44,093 nt of DNA from Paludibacter sp. Its GTDB lineage: Bacteria > Bacteroidota > Bacteroidia > Bacteroidales > Paludibacteraceae. The stretch lies in contig JAQVNN010000007.1 in NCBI GenBank assembly GCA_028703105.1, positions 1 to 44,093 of the forward strand. The letters run 5' to 3'. Under the pieces are notes generated by a model. That model did no database searches. It saw nothing but the letters and a program-made list of their open reading frames with translations, and was not told where the DNA came from. Every line of letters begins with the position of its first letter. Position 1 is the first letter of the stretch. This document shows positions 34,858 to 44,093 of the stretch, one piece after another. The position numbers were made by a program, and so were the translations under genes.

Positions 34858-37698
34858 ATGAAAAAATATTACTTTGCTGTTTTCCTGCTTTTTATAAGTA
34901 TTGCTGCTTCTGCCCAGCGAACCATTCAATCTGCTGTATTTGATGCCAATAACGGGATGCCACTGGAAATGGTAACTATCCGACTGTTGAAGGCTGCCGA
35001 TTCAACTCTGGTTCAGGGTGCACAGACTAACAGCAATGGTTGGTTTAGTTTACAGCGGATAAATCCCGGGAAATACGTGCTGATTGTAAGTTCGGTAGGA
35101 TATGATGAATACCGTGAGAACATCACGATGGGGCGAAAAGATATCCTTTTGAAAAATATTCAATTAAAGGAAAATGTACTTGCTCTTAAGGAATTGGAAG
35201 TAAAGGGTACGGCAGCACAGATGGTTGTTAAGGGCGATACGCTTGAATATAATGCAACAGCATTTAAAGTACAGGAGAATGCAGTAGTGGAAGAACTGCT
35301 CAAACGTTTACCCGGGTTGGAAATAACTGCGGAAGGTAAAATTACGGTTAATGGTGAAGAAATAAAAAAAATCAGGGTAGATGGCAAAAAATTCTTCGAC
35401 GGAGATGCAGAAATGGCTACGAAAAATCTTCCTGCAGAAATGATAGATAAAATTCAGGTATTGGAACAAAAGTCGGAGATGGCTCAGTTGACCGGCTTTG
35501 AAGATGATGAAACAGAACGAATTATCAATCTGACAACAAAAGTCAGTCGTCGGAAGGGGGTGTTCGGAAATGTGGTCGGAGGCGCCGGATTGGATACTGA
35601 AAATATGATTCGGTATGATGCTAATGCCAACATTAATTTCATAAATGGCGATTCTCAAACATCTCTCGTTGCAGGTGCCAACAATGTAAATACTACCCGA
35701 AGCCGGCGCGGTAGAGGGAGCTGGGGAGCTAATAGCGGAATTACCGAAACACAGAATGCCGGGTTGAATAATAATACCATCGTGAACGAAAGATTTAAAA
35801 TCGGAGGAGACGGTTCTTTCAACCATTCGAATAATTTCAGTGAAACAAATAGTACGAAAGAAAGTTACCTCAAAGAATCTGTTTTTAATGATTCAATATA
35901 CAATACTTCTGTTAACGACCGTTACGAAACCAACCTCAGGCTTGAAGCAGAGTGGAAACCGGATACACTGACAACCATTATTCTTCAGCCGAATATTAAT
36001 TACAATTACGGAACGACGAACAGTTATCGCGACTATATCTACTTGCAAGATGAGGATACGACCAGTTATGGGAAAGTAAGAAATGCCGGATTAAGTAATG
36101 CTTTATCTGGAGGAATGAGGTTGATTTTCAGTCGAAAGTTTGCATCAAAACCAGGACGCTCATTAACTACCAATGTGTATTCCGGTTTTTCTCAAAGTGA
36201 AAGTCAGTATTATAATTTTTCCAATAAAGTTGCAGATTCAACGACAGAAATCAATCAGTACACATTAAATACATCAGATCGATTTAATATTGATACCCGT
36301 GTGTCTTTTGTTGAACCTTTGTGGAATAATAAAAATATGCTTGAGACCGTGCTGGCATTTAGTTCGACGACCCAAAACAGCAACAAAGATCAGTATGCTT
36401 CAGACAATCAATCAGCATTTTATAACATGACTCCAGCTGATTATACAATTTATGTTGAGGATTACAGTAATGATTTTAATAACCGGTTTTTCCGCGAAAC
36501 ACTTGAACTAAACTATCGTTTTACGGAGAAAGATTATAATCTTACGCTTGGCTTAAAGGCTGAACCATCACAAACATACAGTCGGACTCTGTATAAAAAT
36601 GGAAAGGTCCGGAATGTGGACAATGAAGTGGTAAATTTTGCTCCCAATGGCCGGTTTCAATATAATTTTGGAAAGAAAGAATTTTTGCGCGTTGATTACC
36701 GTGGTTATACCCGCCAACCTTCTGTCAACCAAATGCAACCAGTTAAAAACAACGAAGACCTGATGAGGGAAACGGTTGGTAATCCGACATTAAATCCTTC
36801 TTTCTCGAATTATCTCAGGTTTTTGTACAGCACTTTTAATGATCAGACTTTTTCATCGTTTAGCACCTGGTTATCTGGTAGTTTTGTAAAAGATGATTTG
36901 GTTACAAACCGGATTTACGACAGGTCGGGAAAACAATACACACAAACAGTGAATACAGGTGAAATTCCTCTCTCCTTTAATGGAAACATCATGTTTAACA
37001 CCCCCATTATTCAGAAAAGGTTGCATTTTAATACCAGTACGAATGTGGGATACTATACCAGTTACGGTTATACTAAAAATATGCAGGCTAACATTGACAG
37101 CCTGATTAATCTTGAAAATTTACCTCTGGGGCATTTGAGTTTTACACGCCGATACAGTGCTCTGGAGCAGTTGTCATTAACTTTTACCCACGATGTAATT
37201 GAACTGGGTGGACGTGGTATTTTCCGGTACTCCAATTCGCTGAATAATCTCAGTAATAAATTGACAGAAACTTATGATTGGACCCTGCGCGGGGACTTTG
37301 TGCTGCGTTTGCCCTATGACATTACCCTGAATAGCAATATAAATTATTCGAACAGATTAGGATATTCCAGCTTTGATCAGTCGGAGCTGATATGGAATGC
37401 ATCTATCGATAAGTCCTTGTTTAAAAGCAGAGGCGTTTTATCTGTCAGATGGTATGATATTTTACAACAACAGCTGAATATCCGGCAAAGTGTCGGAGAT
37501 AATTCAGTCTCATTTTCAAAATACAATACTTTAACCTCTTATTTTATAATTAGTTTTAGCTATCGTATCAGGCAATTTAACCGTGGTTCAAGAGAGTCTG
37601 ATTCCCGTTCCGGAGGAGGAAGAGGCTTTGGACCCGGTATGCGTCCGGAAGGGGGAGGTTCCCGTCGCGGTGGAGGGGGTATGCCAATGGATGTGTGA
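34858..37698 (+). CDS. TonB-receptor-like outer-membrane beta-barrel protein with carboxypeptidase-regulatory domain
   Basis: A 946-aa outer-membrane protein. The signal peptide is MKKYYFAVFLLFISIAASAQ. Residues about 21-105 form a carboxypeptidase-D regulatory-like domain (GMPLEMVTIRLLKAADSTLV, LIVSSVGYDEYRENITM), followed by a plug-like domain (VVEELLKRLPGLEITAEGKI, NGEEIKKIRVDGKKFFDGDA) and a large C-terminal barrel of the OMP_b-brl_3 type. No TonB box or SusD partner is visible. After the last strand (YFIISFSYRIRQFNRGSRES) there is a Gly/Arg-rich tail of about 35 residues (GGGRGFGPGMRPEGGGSRRG). Substrate is unknown. A -7 box and the third palindromic repeat lie in its leader. Confidence 0.85.
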   Translation: MKKYYFAVFLLFISIAASAQRTIQSAVFDANNGMPLEMVTIRLLKAADSTLVQGAQTNSNGWFSLQRINPGKYVLIVSSVGYDEYRENITMGRKDILLKNIQLKENVLALKELEVKGTAAQMVVKGDTLEYNATAFKVQENAVVEELLKRLPGLEITAEGKITVNGEEIKKIRVDGKKFFDGDAEMATKNLPAEMIDKIQVLEQKSEMAQLTGFEDDETERIINLTTKVSRRKGVFGNVVGGAGLDTENMIRYDANANINFINGDSQTSLVAGANNVNTTRSRRGRGSWGANSGITETQNAGLNNNTIVNERFKIGGDGSFNHSNNFSETNSTKESYLKESVFNDSIYNTSVNDRYETNLRLEAEWKPDTLTTIILQPNINYNYGTTNSYRDYIYLQDEDTTSYGKVRNAGLSNALSGGMRLIFSRKFASKPGRSLTTNVYSGFSQSESQYYNFSNKVADSTTEINQYTLNTSDRFNIDTRVSFVEPLWNNKNMLETVLAFSSTTQNSNKDQYASDNQSAFYNMTPADYTIYVEDYSNDFNNRFFRETLELNYRFTEKDYNLTLGLKAEPSQTYSRTLYKNGKVRNVDNEVVNFAPNGRFQYNFGKKEFLRVDYRGYTRQPSVNQMQPVKNNEDLMRETVGNPTLNPSFSNYLRFLYSTFNDQTFSSFSTWLSGSFVKDDLVTNRIYDRSGKQYTQTVNTGEIPLSFNGNIMFNTPIIQKRLHFNTSTNVGYYTSYGYTKNMQANIDSLINLENLPLGHLSFTRRYSALEQLSLTFTHDVIELGGRGIFRYSNSLNNLSNKLTETYDWTLRGDFVLRLPYDITLNSNINYSNRLGYSSFDQSELIWNASIDKSLFKSRGVLSVRWYDILQQQLNIRQSVGDNSVSFSKYNTLTSYFIISFSYRIRQFNRGSRESDSRSGGGRGFGPGMRPEGGGSRRGGGGMPMDV

Positions 37699-37737
37699 TA
37701 GTTAGTGAATGGTTGTTTGTATATTGTTTGCTTTCAG

Positions 37738-38235
37738 CTATTCTTCGTATTCCTCTTCATTATCACTTGTTTCAAATACTGAAATTTGTCTGTTGAATAC
37801 TTCATCCAAAGAAATCTGAAAAGTTTCGGTGTGTGATATTCCTCTGATGCCAGTCATTCTGTCAACAATAATCTGAAGTAAATGCTTGTTGTCACGGGCA
37901 TAAATTTTCACAAACAAGGAATATTTACCGGTTGAATAATGACATTCCACGATCTCGGGAATTTTCTTTAGTTCTTCGGCAACCTGTGCAAACGCTTTGA
38001 TGTCGGACAAGGTTATACCGATAAATGCGCAGGTTTGGTATCCAACCTTATAGTTGTCAATGATAAATTCTGAACCTTTGATGATTCCATTGTTTTTGAG
38101 CTTCTGGATGCGTTGATGAATGGCTGCTCCGGAAACATTACATTCGCGAGCTACTTCTAAAAAAGGAATACGAGCATCCTGCGAAATTAATTGCAGAATT
38201 TTTTTGTCTAAACGATCTATGCGGTGTTGTCCCAT
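37738..38235 (-). CDS. Lrp/AsnC family transcriptional regulator
   Basis: A 165-aa DNA-binding regulator. Residues about 5-60 form the AsnC helix-turn-helix (LDKKILQLISQDARIPFLEV, NVSGAAIHQRIQKLKNNGII); residues about 68-150 form the RAM ligand-binding domain (AFIGITLSDIKAFAQVAEEL, ECHYSTGKYSLFVKIYARDN). The C-terminus is a short acidic tail (SDNEEEYEE). The usual ligands of this family are amino acids. It is divergent from the rhamnosidase gene and could regulate either itself or that neighbour; sequence does not decide. Confidence 0.92.
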   Translation of the reverse strand: MGQHRIDRLDKKILQLISQDARIPFLEVARECNVSGAAIHQRIQKLKNNGIIKGSEFIIDNYKVGYQTCAFIGITLSDIKAFAQVAEELKKIPEIVECHYSTGKYSLFVKIYARDNKHLLQIIVDRMTGIRGISHTETFQISLDEVFNRQISVFETSDNEEEYEE

Positions 38236-38279
38236 GGTTAAATTTTCAGGAATTGATTAAATATTCTATTTATATGTTG

Positions 38280-38287
38280 CAAATATA
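38280..38287 (-). promoter_or_regulatory. Bacteroidota-type -7 box (TATATTTG) for the Lrp/AsnC gene
   Basis: Minus-strand TATATTTG lies 44 nt upstream of the regulator ATG. Confidence 0.45.
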
Positions 38288-38343
38288 AATAAATTTTTTA
38301 GAAACAGGTGAAAATGATGAGAAACTGTAAGGGATAATTATTG

Positions 38344-38351
38344 TACTTTTG
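38344..38351 (+). promoter_or_regulatory. Bacteroidota-type -7 box (TACTTTTG) for the rhamnosidase gene
   Basis: TACTTTTG is a full consensus match 75 nt before the ATG at 38427, in the spacer divergent from the Lrp/AsnC gene. Confidence 0.5.
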
Positions 38352-38426
38352 CAAAATTATCGTGGGTTCAATATTCAAACTTTATCTTAATTGTGTTGTT
38401 ATACAATAATAATTTATGATTTTTTT

Positions 38427-41177
38427 ATGAGCAATTACAGTTGTATTCTAATTAAAAACAGGTTAATAAAAATAACATTAGTTCTTTTGTTTTTGGCTTT
38501 TAAGTGTCAGTTAAATCTGTTTGCTTCTCAGGTTGTCGATAACAACAGTTTCATCTTAACATCTTCTTATTCGAACGGTGCATTAATCAATGAAATTCCT
38601 GCCTGGCAGGCCAAATGGATATGGCAGGAAGCGGATGGTCCTGCCAATACGTGGGTATGTTTCAGAAAATCATTTATGTTGGATGTGGTGCCAGAGACTG
38701 CACTTGCAAAAATTGCGGTTGATTCAAAATACTGGTTGTGGATAAACGGGCAGGAAGTTGTTTTAGAAGGAGGATTAAAACGTGGTCCAACTCCGTATGA
38801 TACTTATTATGATTTGGTCGATTTAGTTGATTTTCTTCAGGAAGGGAAAAATGTGATTGCTGCTCAGGTTTGGTATTTTGGAAAGGATGGCTTTTCTCAT
38901 CATGATAGTGGAAAAGGAGGTTTGTTGTTTGAGTGTGTGATGGATGATACTGTTATCCTAAGTGATAGTACCTGGAAAATGCTTGTTGATACTGCTTATC
39001 AGAAGAGTACAGGTGCGTATAGTCAACCGAATGTTAGGCTCTCTGAATCTCATGTTTTATATAACGCACAGAAAGATATAAAAGGAGAATGGAAGGCTGT
39101 TGATTATGATGATTCTCTCTGGCTGACAGTTGTTGAAAAGGGATTACCTCCGACGGCTCCCTGGAATACACTTTGGTTAAGACCCATTCCTCAATGGAAA
39201 AATTATGGACTGCGTGATTATGAGAAATTGTCTCTTATGAATACTTCACCTCTTGATCCTACACCTATCACCTTGCCTTATACGACGGATCGGAGTTCTG
39301 TGTTAATTGCCGATTTGCCTTATAATGCACAGGTAACTCCTTATCTTGAGATTGAAACCGGGAATCCAAAACAAATTTTTATTCATGGAGATACCTATTA
39401 TAATTCGAAAGATAAAGGTATTGTGGCGGGATATCTTGCCAGTCCCGGAATTTCAAAATATGAATCGCCCGGATGGATGAACGGTCATCGTATGTTGTAT
39501 TCCATTCCAGTTGGTGTAACTGTTAAAGCACTTAAGTACAGGGAAACAGGATATGATACGGAAATGTCTGGTTCGTTTATGTCGAATGATACTTTTTTTA
39601 ATCTGCTTTGGCAAAAAGCCCAACGTACGCTTTATGTTGCCATGCGCGATAATTTTATGGATTGTCCCGACCGCGAGAGAGCATTGTGGTGGGGAGATGC
39701 TGTGATTCATATTGGAATGTCATTTTACGCGTTAGATAGAAAATCTGATTTACTGGCAAAAAAATCTATTAGTAATTTAATTCAATGGCAGCGTGAGGAT
39801 GATGTACTATATGCTCCGGTTCCTTCGGGAAACTGGAATCAGGAGTTACCTGCGCAAATGCTTGCGAGTGTTGGCGAATATGGTTTCTGGAATTATTTTA
39901 TGCATTCAGGTGATACAACTACAATCGTAGAAGCTTACCCTCGTGTTAAAAAATATCTTAATATGTGGACCATTGGTGCAAACGGACTGTTGGTATATAG
40001 ATCCGGTGGTTGGGATTGGTCGGACTGGGGTGAGAATATCGATGCCGAAATACTTCAGAATGCATGGTACTATTTAGCCCTGAAAGCAGCAAAAGGAATG
40101 GCCGTGTTGTCAGATAATGCCAACGACACGGTGTTTTATAATAACAGGATGTTGAACATGCAAAACAGTTTTAATGATGTTTTCTGGAATGGAACAGAGT
40201 ACAGAGCGCCCGCGTATGCCGGATTAACTGATGAGCGGGCTAATGCCATGGCCGTATTGGCTGGTTTTGCAGATGTTTCTAAATGGGAAAACATTCGTGA
40301 TGTGCTGACAACACAACGGAATGCCAGTCCGTATATGGAGAAATATGTGCTTGAAACTCTTTTTGTAATGGGGTTTGAAAAAGACGCCATGGCACGGATG
40401 AAACATCCTGAACGCTATCTGAGCATGGTGGAAGATCCAGGTACCACCTTATACGAATATTTTGAAAATGGAGGATCAAATAATCATGCCTGGTCAGGCG
40501 GACCATTAACACTTCTTTCAAAGTATTGCGCAGGGGTTGCTCCATTGACTCCGGCTTTTGAAACTTATAGTGTGTTTCCTCGGGAAGGAGATTTAACGTT
40601 TGTCAGAACGCTTGTCCCGAGTGTTAAAGGAAATATCGAAGTTGAGATAATGAAAGATACAAGTTTATATAGTTTGAAACTTATATCGCCTGATAAAACA
40701 AAAGCCCTGGTAGGGATTCCGGTCTCTCCATATCCAGATATGAAAGTAATATCACTAAAAATTAATGATTCGATTGTATGGGCTGACAATCATTTCACAA
40801 GTAATGATACAACCGTACGTTTTACAGGGCTTACCGATAAATACATGGTTTTTGAGGTACAACCAGGCAGGTATCAATTTGAAGCGGAGTTGAATAAACA
40901 GATGGTTGCAACTGTCAATCAGAGAGAAAGTGCGGATGCACTCTCTTGTCGTTTAACCCCTAATCCGGCTAGTGAGTACATACAAATTCGGTTTGAACAG
41001 GCGGATCCGTCTGTTACTTCAATAAGTTTATATAGTCTCCAGGGTAAATTGATTTCATCTTACAAATCTAGTGGTCCCTTATTCAGGATAGATGTTCATA
41101 ATTTAATGTCAGGGGTGTATATGCTGAAAATGGTAAACGGACAAAACAGTTGTTTTAAATCCTTTATTAAACAATAA
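38427..41177 (+). CDS. Secreted alpha-L-rhamnosidase-like glycoside hydrolase (GH78 type) with type IX sorting domain
   Basis: A 916-aa secreted enzyme expected to remove terminal L-rhamnose from glycans. A signal region (IKITLVLLFLAFKCQLNLFA) is followed by N-terminal beta-sandwich domains (WQAKWIWQEADGPANTWVCF, ALAKIAVDSKYWLWINGQEV). The (alpha/alpha)6 catalytic domain spans about 390-760, with DCPDRERALWWGDA at the position of the GH78 DCPxRxERxGWxGD signature. The last 75 residues form a type A C-terminal sorting domain (LTPNPASEYIQIRFEQADPS ... GVYMLKMVNGQNSCFKSFIK), which directs export through the type IX system and cell-surface attachment. I chose the ATG at 38427; 38391 would add 12 residues. 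It has no PUL partner genes nearby. GH78 versus a related six-hairpin family is not fully settled. Confidence 0.85.
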   Translation: MSNYSCILIKNRLIKITLVLLFLAFKCQLNLFASQVVDNNSFILTSSYSNGALINEIPAWQAKWIWQEADGPANTWVCFRKSFMLDVVPETALAKIAVDSKYWLWINGQEVVLEGGLKRGPTPYDTYYDLVDLVDFLQEGKNVIAAQVWYFGKDGFSHHDSGKGGLLFECVMDDTVILSDSTWKMLVDTAYQKSTGAYSQPNVRLSESHVLYNAQKDIKGEWKAVDYDDSLWLTVVEKGLPPTAPWNTLWLRPIPQWKNYGLRDYEKLSLMNTSPLDPTPITLPYTTDRSSVLIADLPYNAQVTPYLEIETGNPKQIFIHGDTYYNSKDKGIVAGYLASPGISKYESPGWMNGHRMLYSIPVGVTVKALKYRETGYDTEMSGSFMSNDTFFNLLWQKAQRTLYVAMRDNFMDCPDRERALWWGDAVIHIGMSFYALDRKSDLLAKKSISNLIQWQREDDVLYAPVPSGNWNQELPAQMLASVGEYGFWNYFMHSGDTTTIVEAYPRVKKYLNMWTIGANGLLVYRSGGWDWSDWGENIDAEILQNAWYYLALKAAKGMAVLSDNANDTVFYNNRMLNMQNSFNDVFWNGTEYRAPAYAGLTDERANAMAVLAGFADVSKWENIRDVLTTQRNASPYMEKYVLETLFVMGFEKDAMARMKHPERYLSMVEDPGTTLYEYFENGGSNNHAWSGGPLTLLSKYCAGVAPLTPAFETYSVFPREGDLTFVRTLVPSVKGNIEVEIMKDTSLYSLKLISPDKTKALVGIPVSPYPDMKVISLKINDSIVWADNHFTSNDTTVRFTGLTDKYMVFEVQPGRYQFEAELNKQMVATVNQRESADALSCRLTPNPASEYIQIRFEQADPSVTSISLYSLQGKLISSYKSSGPLFRIDVHNLMSGVYMLKMVNGQNSCFKSFIKQ

Positions 41178-41197
41178 ATTTTTCTAAACGGATTCTA

Positions 41198-42121
41198 TCA
41201 ACGGTATTTTCCGGATTTAAAATCAGATAAAATACTCAGGTAACTTTGATAACGAGAGACGCTTATTTCATGATTTTCCACCGCTTTTAATACGGCACAA
41301 CCAGGTTCGTGTACATGCGTACAATTCGTAAAACGGCAGTTTTTTGATGTTTTGAATATCTCTTTGAAATAATGGCTGATTTCGTCTTCTTCCATGTCAA
41401 TCGTACCAAAACCTTTGATACCCGGAGTATCGATGAGTTGCGCGCCATTTTCAAGTTGATATAGCTGTGAGTAGGTTGTTGTGTGCGTTCCCTTGTTGTG
41501 GTAGCTTGAAATTTCTCCTGTTTTTGCAAGTGATTTCGGAAGAATAGCGTTGATTAATGTTGATTTTCCTACTCCTGAATTTCCCGAAATAAGGATGGTT
41601 TTATCCTGTAGATATGCCCTGAATGCTCCGAAAGATTCCGGTAATATGGCAGATAACATAAAAACAGGGTAATCAATTGATTCATAGAGTATTTTCAGCG
41701 CTTCGGTATATTGCAATTCTTCTTCAGTATATAAATCAATTTTATTGATTACAATACAGGCCGGAATATTGTATGCCTCGGCAGAGGCAATAAATCGGTC
41801 GATGAAAATGGTAGAAGTTTCAGGATATTTTACTGTAATAACCAATATCACCAGATCCAGATTAGCAGCCAGTATCTGTGAGTGTTTTGATAAGTTGGAT
41901 GAACGCCGGATGAGGTAGTTTTTACGATCGTAAATTGCTGAAATCAACCCGATGTTGTTTTCCACGAGAGAAAATTCTACAAAATCACCAATGGCGATGG
42001 GGTTGGTGCTCTTGATATCCTTCAACCGAAGGTTGCCTTTGATTTTGCATTCAAAAAGCCCTCCATCATCCGTTTTAACCTGATACCAGCTCCCTGTATT
42101 TTTGATTACCAATCCTTTCAT
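41198..42121 (-). CDS. rsgA: Ribosome small-subunit-dependent GTPase A
   Basis: RsgA is a circularly permuted GTPase that helps late 30S maturation. The 307-aa protein has an N-terminal OB fold (residues 1-65), then G4 (NKIDL, about 125-129) ahead of G1 (GNSGVGKSTLINA, about 179-191) and G3 (DTPGIKGFG, about 221-229), the permuted order. A C-terminal zinc knuckle follows (CRFTNCTHVHEPGCAV). Length is typical. It starts 5 nt after the TPR gene stop and converges with the rhamnosidase gene across 20 nt. Confidence 0.96.
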   Translation of the reverse strand: MKGLVIKNTGSWYQVKTDDGGLFECKIKGNLRLKDIKSTNPIAIGDFVEFSLVENNIGLISAIYDRKNYLIRRSSNLSKHSQILAANLDLVILVITVKYPETSTIFIDRFIASAEAYNIPACIVINKIDLYTEEELQYTEALKILYESIDYPVFMLSAILPESFGAFRAYLQDKTILISGNSGVGKSTLINAILPKSLAKTGEISSYHNKGTHTTTYSQLYQLENGAQLIDTPGIKGFGTIDMEEDEISHYFKEIFKTSKNCRFTNCTHVHEPGCAVLKAVENHEISVSRYQSYLSILSDFKSGKYR

Positions 42122-42126
42122 TGAGG

Positions 42127-44093
42127 TCAGTTAGTTTGCTCTGTGTTGAAAGAAAGTGTGTCCAGTAACAAAGGAATCTCGTCGACATCAATTCCGTTTG
42201 AAATCAGGTGTTCTCTATTCTTGTTTATTTGATCGATAATGAGTTGCAGATTACCATCCTGAAGTTCCAGACTGGTTTGATAATAATGTAATGCACTATC
42301 CCTGTTTTTTTTACAAAAAGCAATGTGGCCGGCATTCAAAAAATCTGTAGCATCCGGTGCCCCTGAAATTAATTTTTCCATATAATAATCTGCCTGATGG
42401 ATGTTTCCCGAAACAAAAGCACACCAACTGACCGCTTTCCAGAGTTTTTCATTGTCGGGAAACGATTTTTCGATTTCACCATAAACCTGCAATGCCTCTT
42501 TGTGCTTGTTGAGTCCGATCAGACAATTGGCTATTTGCATTTTTGTATTGTGCTGATCGGGTCTTAAAAAATCGGCATGTTTGTAATGTTCCAGTGCTTT
42601 CTCAAAATTGCCTGACAAACGATAACAAAAAGCAATCTTTTTAACAGTCCATACATCATCCGGTAGAATCATGTCGGATTTGATGTAGGCCTCTAAAGCC
42701 TCACTTATCCGGGAGCTTTTTTGATAAGAAAAACCGATTTTCTGATACAAAGCTGCAGAAGGTTCCTGTTCTTGAATTAATTCGGTAAACAATTCAATGG
42801 CTTGCGGATACAATTTTTTGGTAAAATAATATTCTGCGACATGTGTTTTGATATCGCTCGCCGATGCCAGTAAATCGAAAAATGAGCTTTGATGTATTTT
42901 TAATGATAACGTAAAAATATCCTGAAAATCAGAATGATGTGGATGAATCCTGAAAAAGCGGAACAAGTCCTGAATGTATTGTCTCGCCATATTTCTGGCA
43001 GCTAACCCGGGTTTCAGTAGTGTTTCGTCTTTGCTTATTTCCTCCAGTTGTTCTGCTTCTGCCCGGAACGTTTTACTCATTATGTCGCGCTGACTGTAAG
43101 GCATTTGAAGTGCACTCAGGCAAAAAGAATATTTGTCGGAATTACAAATTACACTATTATTCAAAAAAGCCGAAAGAATTGATTTGTCATTTTTTTCGAA
43201 TAATTCCTGTACGCCGGAATACTCAGGGTCAAAGGGCATAAACCAATGCGCTGTCTCGTTAAAGAAAGGGAAATTTTTCAGCATAGAAAAAGTACTCATG
43301 TAAACATCAGCACCCTCCATTTGCAACTCCGTAAGTTCCTGTAATTTATCTGCAACTCCGCTCTGTTCAAGTATTTCGTTCCATTCTGGATTTTCATCAT
43401 CCCATTCTTCAGATTTCATTAAGTTTTCAGCATCCAGTTTGTCTTTGATCATCGGACTTATTTTCATCACTTCAGGAAGAATCTCTTCTTTCATTTTTTT
43501 TGTGATGCGATCGGTTTCTGTTGTCCCGATAATCAGGATGATGATGTTTTTCAGGTTTTCAAGGGTTTTAGATTCATCCGCCAGCACCACCAAGCGATTT
43601 CTGACATTAGGAAAATAAGTCAGCAGGTTATTGTATTTTGTAAGAATAAAACACAGTCCGACAAGCGCACGTTGTTTAACCTGCATGTCGTCATGCTGGC
43701 AAGCATCAAGCAACAACATGATTTTTTCTTCGTCGAACATTCTCCACAAATTCAGGGTCAGCGCTGAAACCACCAGATTTTTCTCAATATTTCCCGAATA
43801 AGATTTATGCAGGATTTTCTGCAACACATTTTTTTCTTCTCCGCGGATGCGGGTGTTCAGCCAGAAAATCGCGAACAAATCGGGAAGCAATTTTTCAAAA
43901 TTACTTCTTAGTCGTTTTATTTCATTTTCGGGATCAGGGTTCGATTCGCTTACAATAATTTGTTGTTGATGGAAGTACAGCAAAGAATCGCATAAATCGG
44001 AAGTTGAACTGAAATGAAGTTTATGTGGAAAGTATCTTTTTTGGGTGTATTCATAGCTGGTAGCATTGCGCATCATCAGCTCTTCCCGCATCA
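42127..44093 (-). CDS. Tetratricopeptide-repeat protein (5' end beyond the window)
   Basis: The visible part, about 654 aa, is a soluble helical protein. The first 400 residues have HEAT-like or irregular helices (DACQHDDMQVKQRALVGLCF) without a known domain. Residues about 415-600 hold TPR units, for example HVAEYYFTKKLYPQAIELFT, AALYQKIGFSYQKSSRISEA, VWTVKKIAFCYRLSGNFEKA and TKMQIANCLIGLNKHKEALQ. An ATG at 44091 touches the window edge and the frame may continue upstream, so the true start is not known. No signal peptide can be judged. It precedes rsgA by 5 nt. TPR proteins usually mediate protein contacts; no partner can be named. Confidence 0.75.
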   Translation of the reverse strand, partial: MREELMMRNATSYEYTQKRYFPHKLHFSSTSDLCDSLLYFHQQQIIVSESNPDPENEIKRLRSNFEKLLPDLFAIFWLNTRIRGEEKNVLQKILHKSYSGNIEKNLVVSALTLNLWRMFDEEKIMLLLDACQHDDMQVKQRALVGLCFILTKYNNLLTYFPNVRNRLVVLADESKTLENLKNIIILIIGTTETDRITKKMKEEILPEVMKISPMIKDKLDAENLMKSEEWDDENPEWNEILEQSGVADKLQELTELQMEGADVYMSTFSMLKNFPFFNETAHWFMPFDPEYSGVQELFEKNDKSILSAFLNNSVICNSDKYSFCLSALQMPYSQRDIMSKTFRAEAEQLEEISKDETLLKPGLAARNMARQYIQDLFRFFRIHPHHSDFQDIFTLSLKIHQSSFFDLLASASDIKTHVAEYYFTKKLYPQAIELFTELIQEQEPSAALYQKIGFSYQKSSRISEALEAYIKSDMILPDDVWTVKKIAFCYRLSGNFEKALEHYKHADFLRPDQHNTKMQIANCLIGLNKHKEALQVYGEIEKSFPDNEKLWKAVSWCAFVSGNIHQADYYMEKLISGAPDATDFLNAGHIAFCKKNRDSALHYYQTSLELQDGNLQLIIDQINKNREHLISNGIDVDEIPLLLDTLSFNTEQTN

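Noticed and set aside
35308-35826. 172-aa minus-strand frame opposite the receptor gene
   Set aside because: Shadow frame of a well-supported 946-aa outer-membrane protein; no domain features.

Overview
This 44 kb window is a chromosomal segment from a Bacteroidota bacterium, most likely of the order Bacteroidales. Four things point there. Several genes have the Bacteroidota-type -7 box TAnnTTTG a short way upstream. Shine-Dalgarno sites are largely absent. Many envelope proteins are restricted to this phylum (GldB, GldD, GldE, PorT, PorG-like, DUF4369 lipoprotein, type IX sorting tail). Genes are single-copy housekeeping types without phage, IS or plasmid genes. I cannot fix the genus. No tRNA, rRNA, CRISPR array, transposase or integrase was seen.

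Layout. 0-4.7 kb, mostly minus strand: a SpoIID/LytB-type peptidoglycan protein, a small frameshifted gene on the plus strand, murQ, queG and a thioredoxin-like lipoprotein. 4.8-8.5 kb: lon, then ssb and ridA on the minus strand. 8.7-13.6 kb, plus strand: valS, a repeat-filled spacer, an inositol-monophosphatase-family gene and an MFS transporter. 13.6-16.9 kb, minus strand: a tightly overlapping operon gldE-gldD-PPTase-pcrB. 17.0-22.7 kb: a universal stress protein, a 55-aa 2[4Fe-4S] ferredoxin (minus), porT, a beta-helix lipoprotein, an endonuclease/phosphatase-family protein and a LutA-like Fe-S protein. 22.7-27.4 kb, minus strand: pyrG-yidC-gldB. 27.5-32.8 kb, minus strand: porG-uppS-bamA-skp-skp. 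32.9-34.6 kb, minus strand: a SpmA/SpmB fusion and ybeY. 34.8-41.2 kb: a large outer-membrane beta-barrel protein, an Lrp/AsnC regulator (minus) and a secreted GH78-type alpha-L-rhamnosidase with a type IX sorting tail. 41.2-44.1 kb, minus strand: rsgA and a TPR protein cut by the window edge.

How it fits together. The dominant theme is envelope biogenesis: outer-membrane protein insertion (bamA, skp), inner-membrane insertion (yidC), undecaprenyl lipid synthesis (uppS), peptidoglycan recycling (murQ, SpoIID-like), type IX secretion or gliding components (porT, porG, gldB, gldD, gldE), and one evident type IX cargo, the rhamnosidase. The pcrB gene suggests archaeal-type ether-lipid synthesis.

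The least ordinary material lies between genes: three copies of a 33-bp palindrome, a separate perfect 30-bp palindrome flanked by two tandem arrays, a GTGGTTAG repeat family at gene ends, a frameshifted small gene, and a leader ORF that overlaps the possible lon start. I did not find a convincing undescribed multi-gene system.
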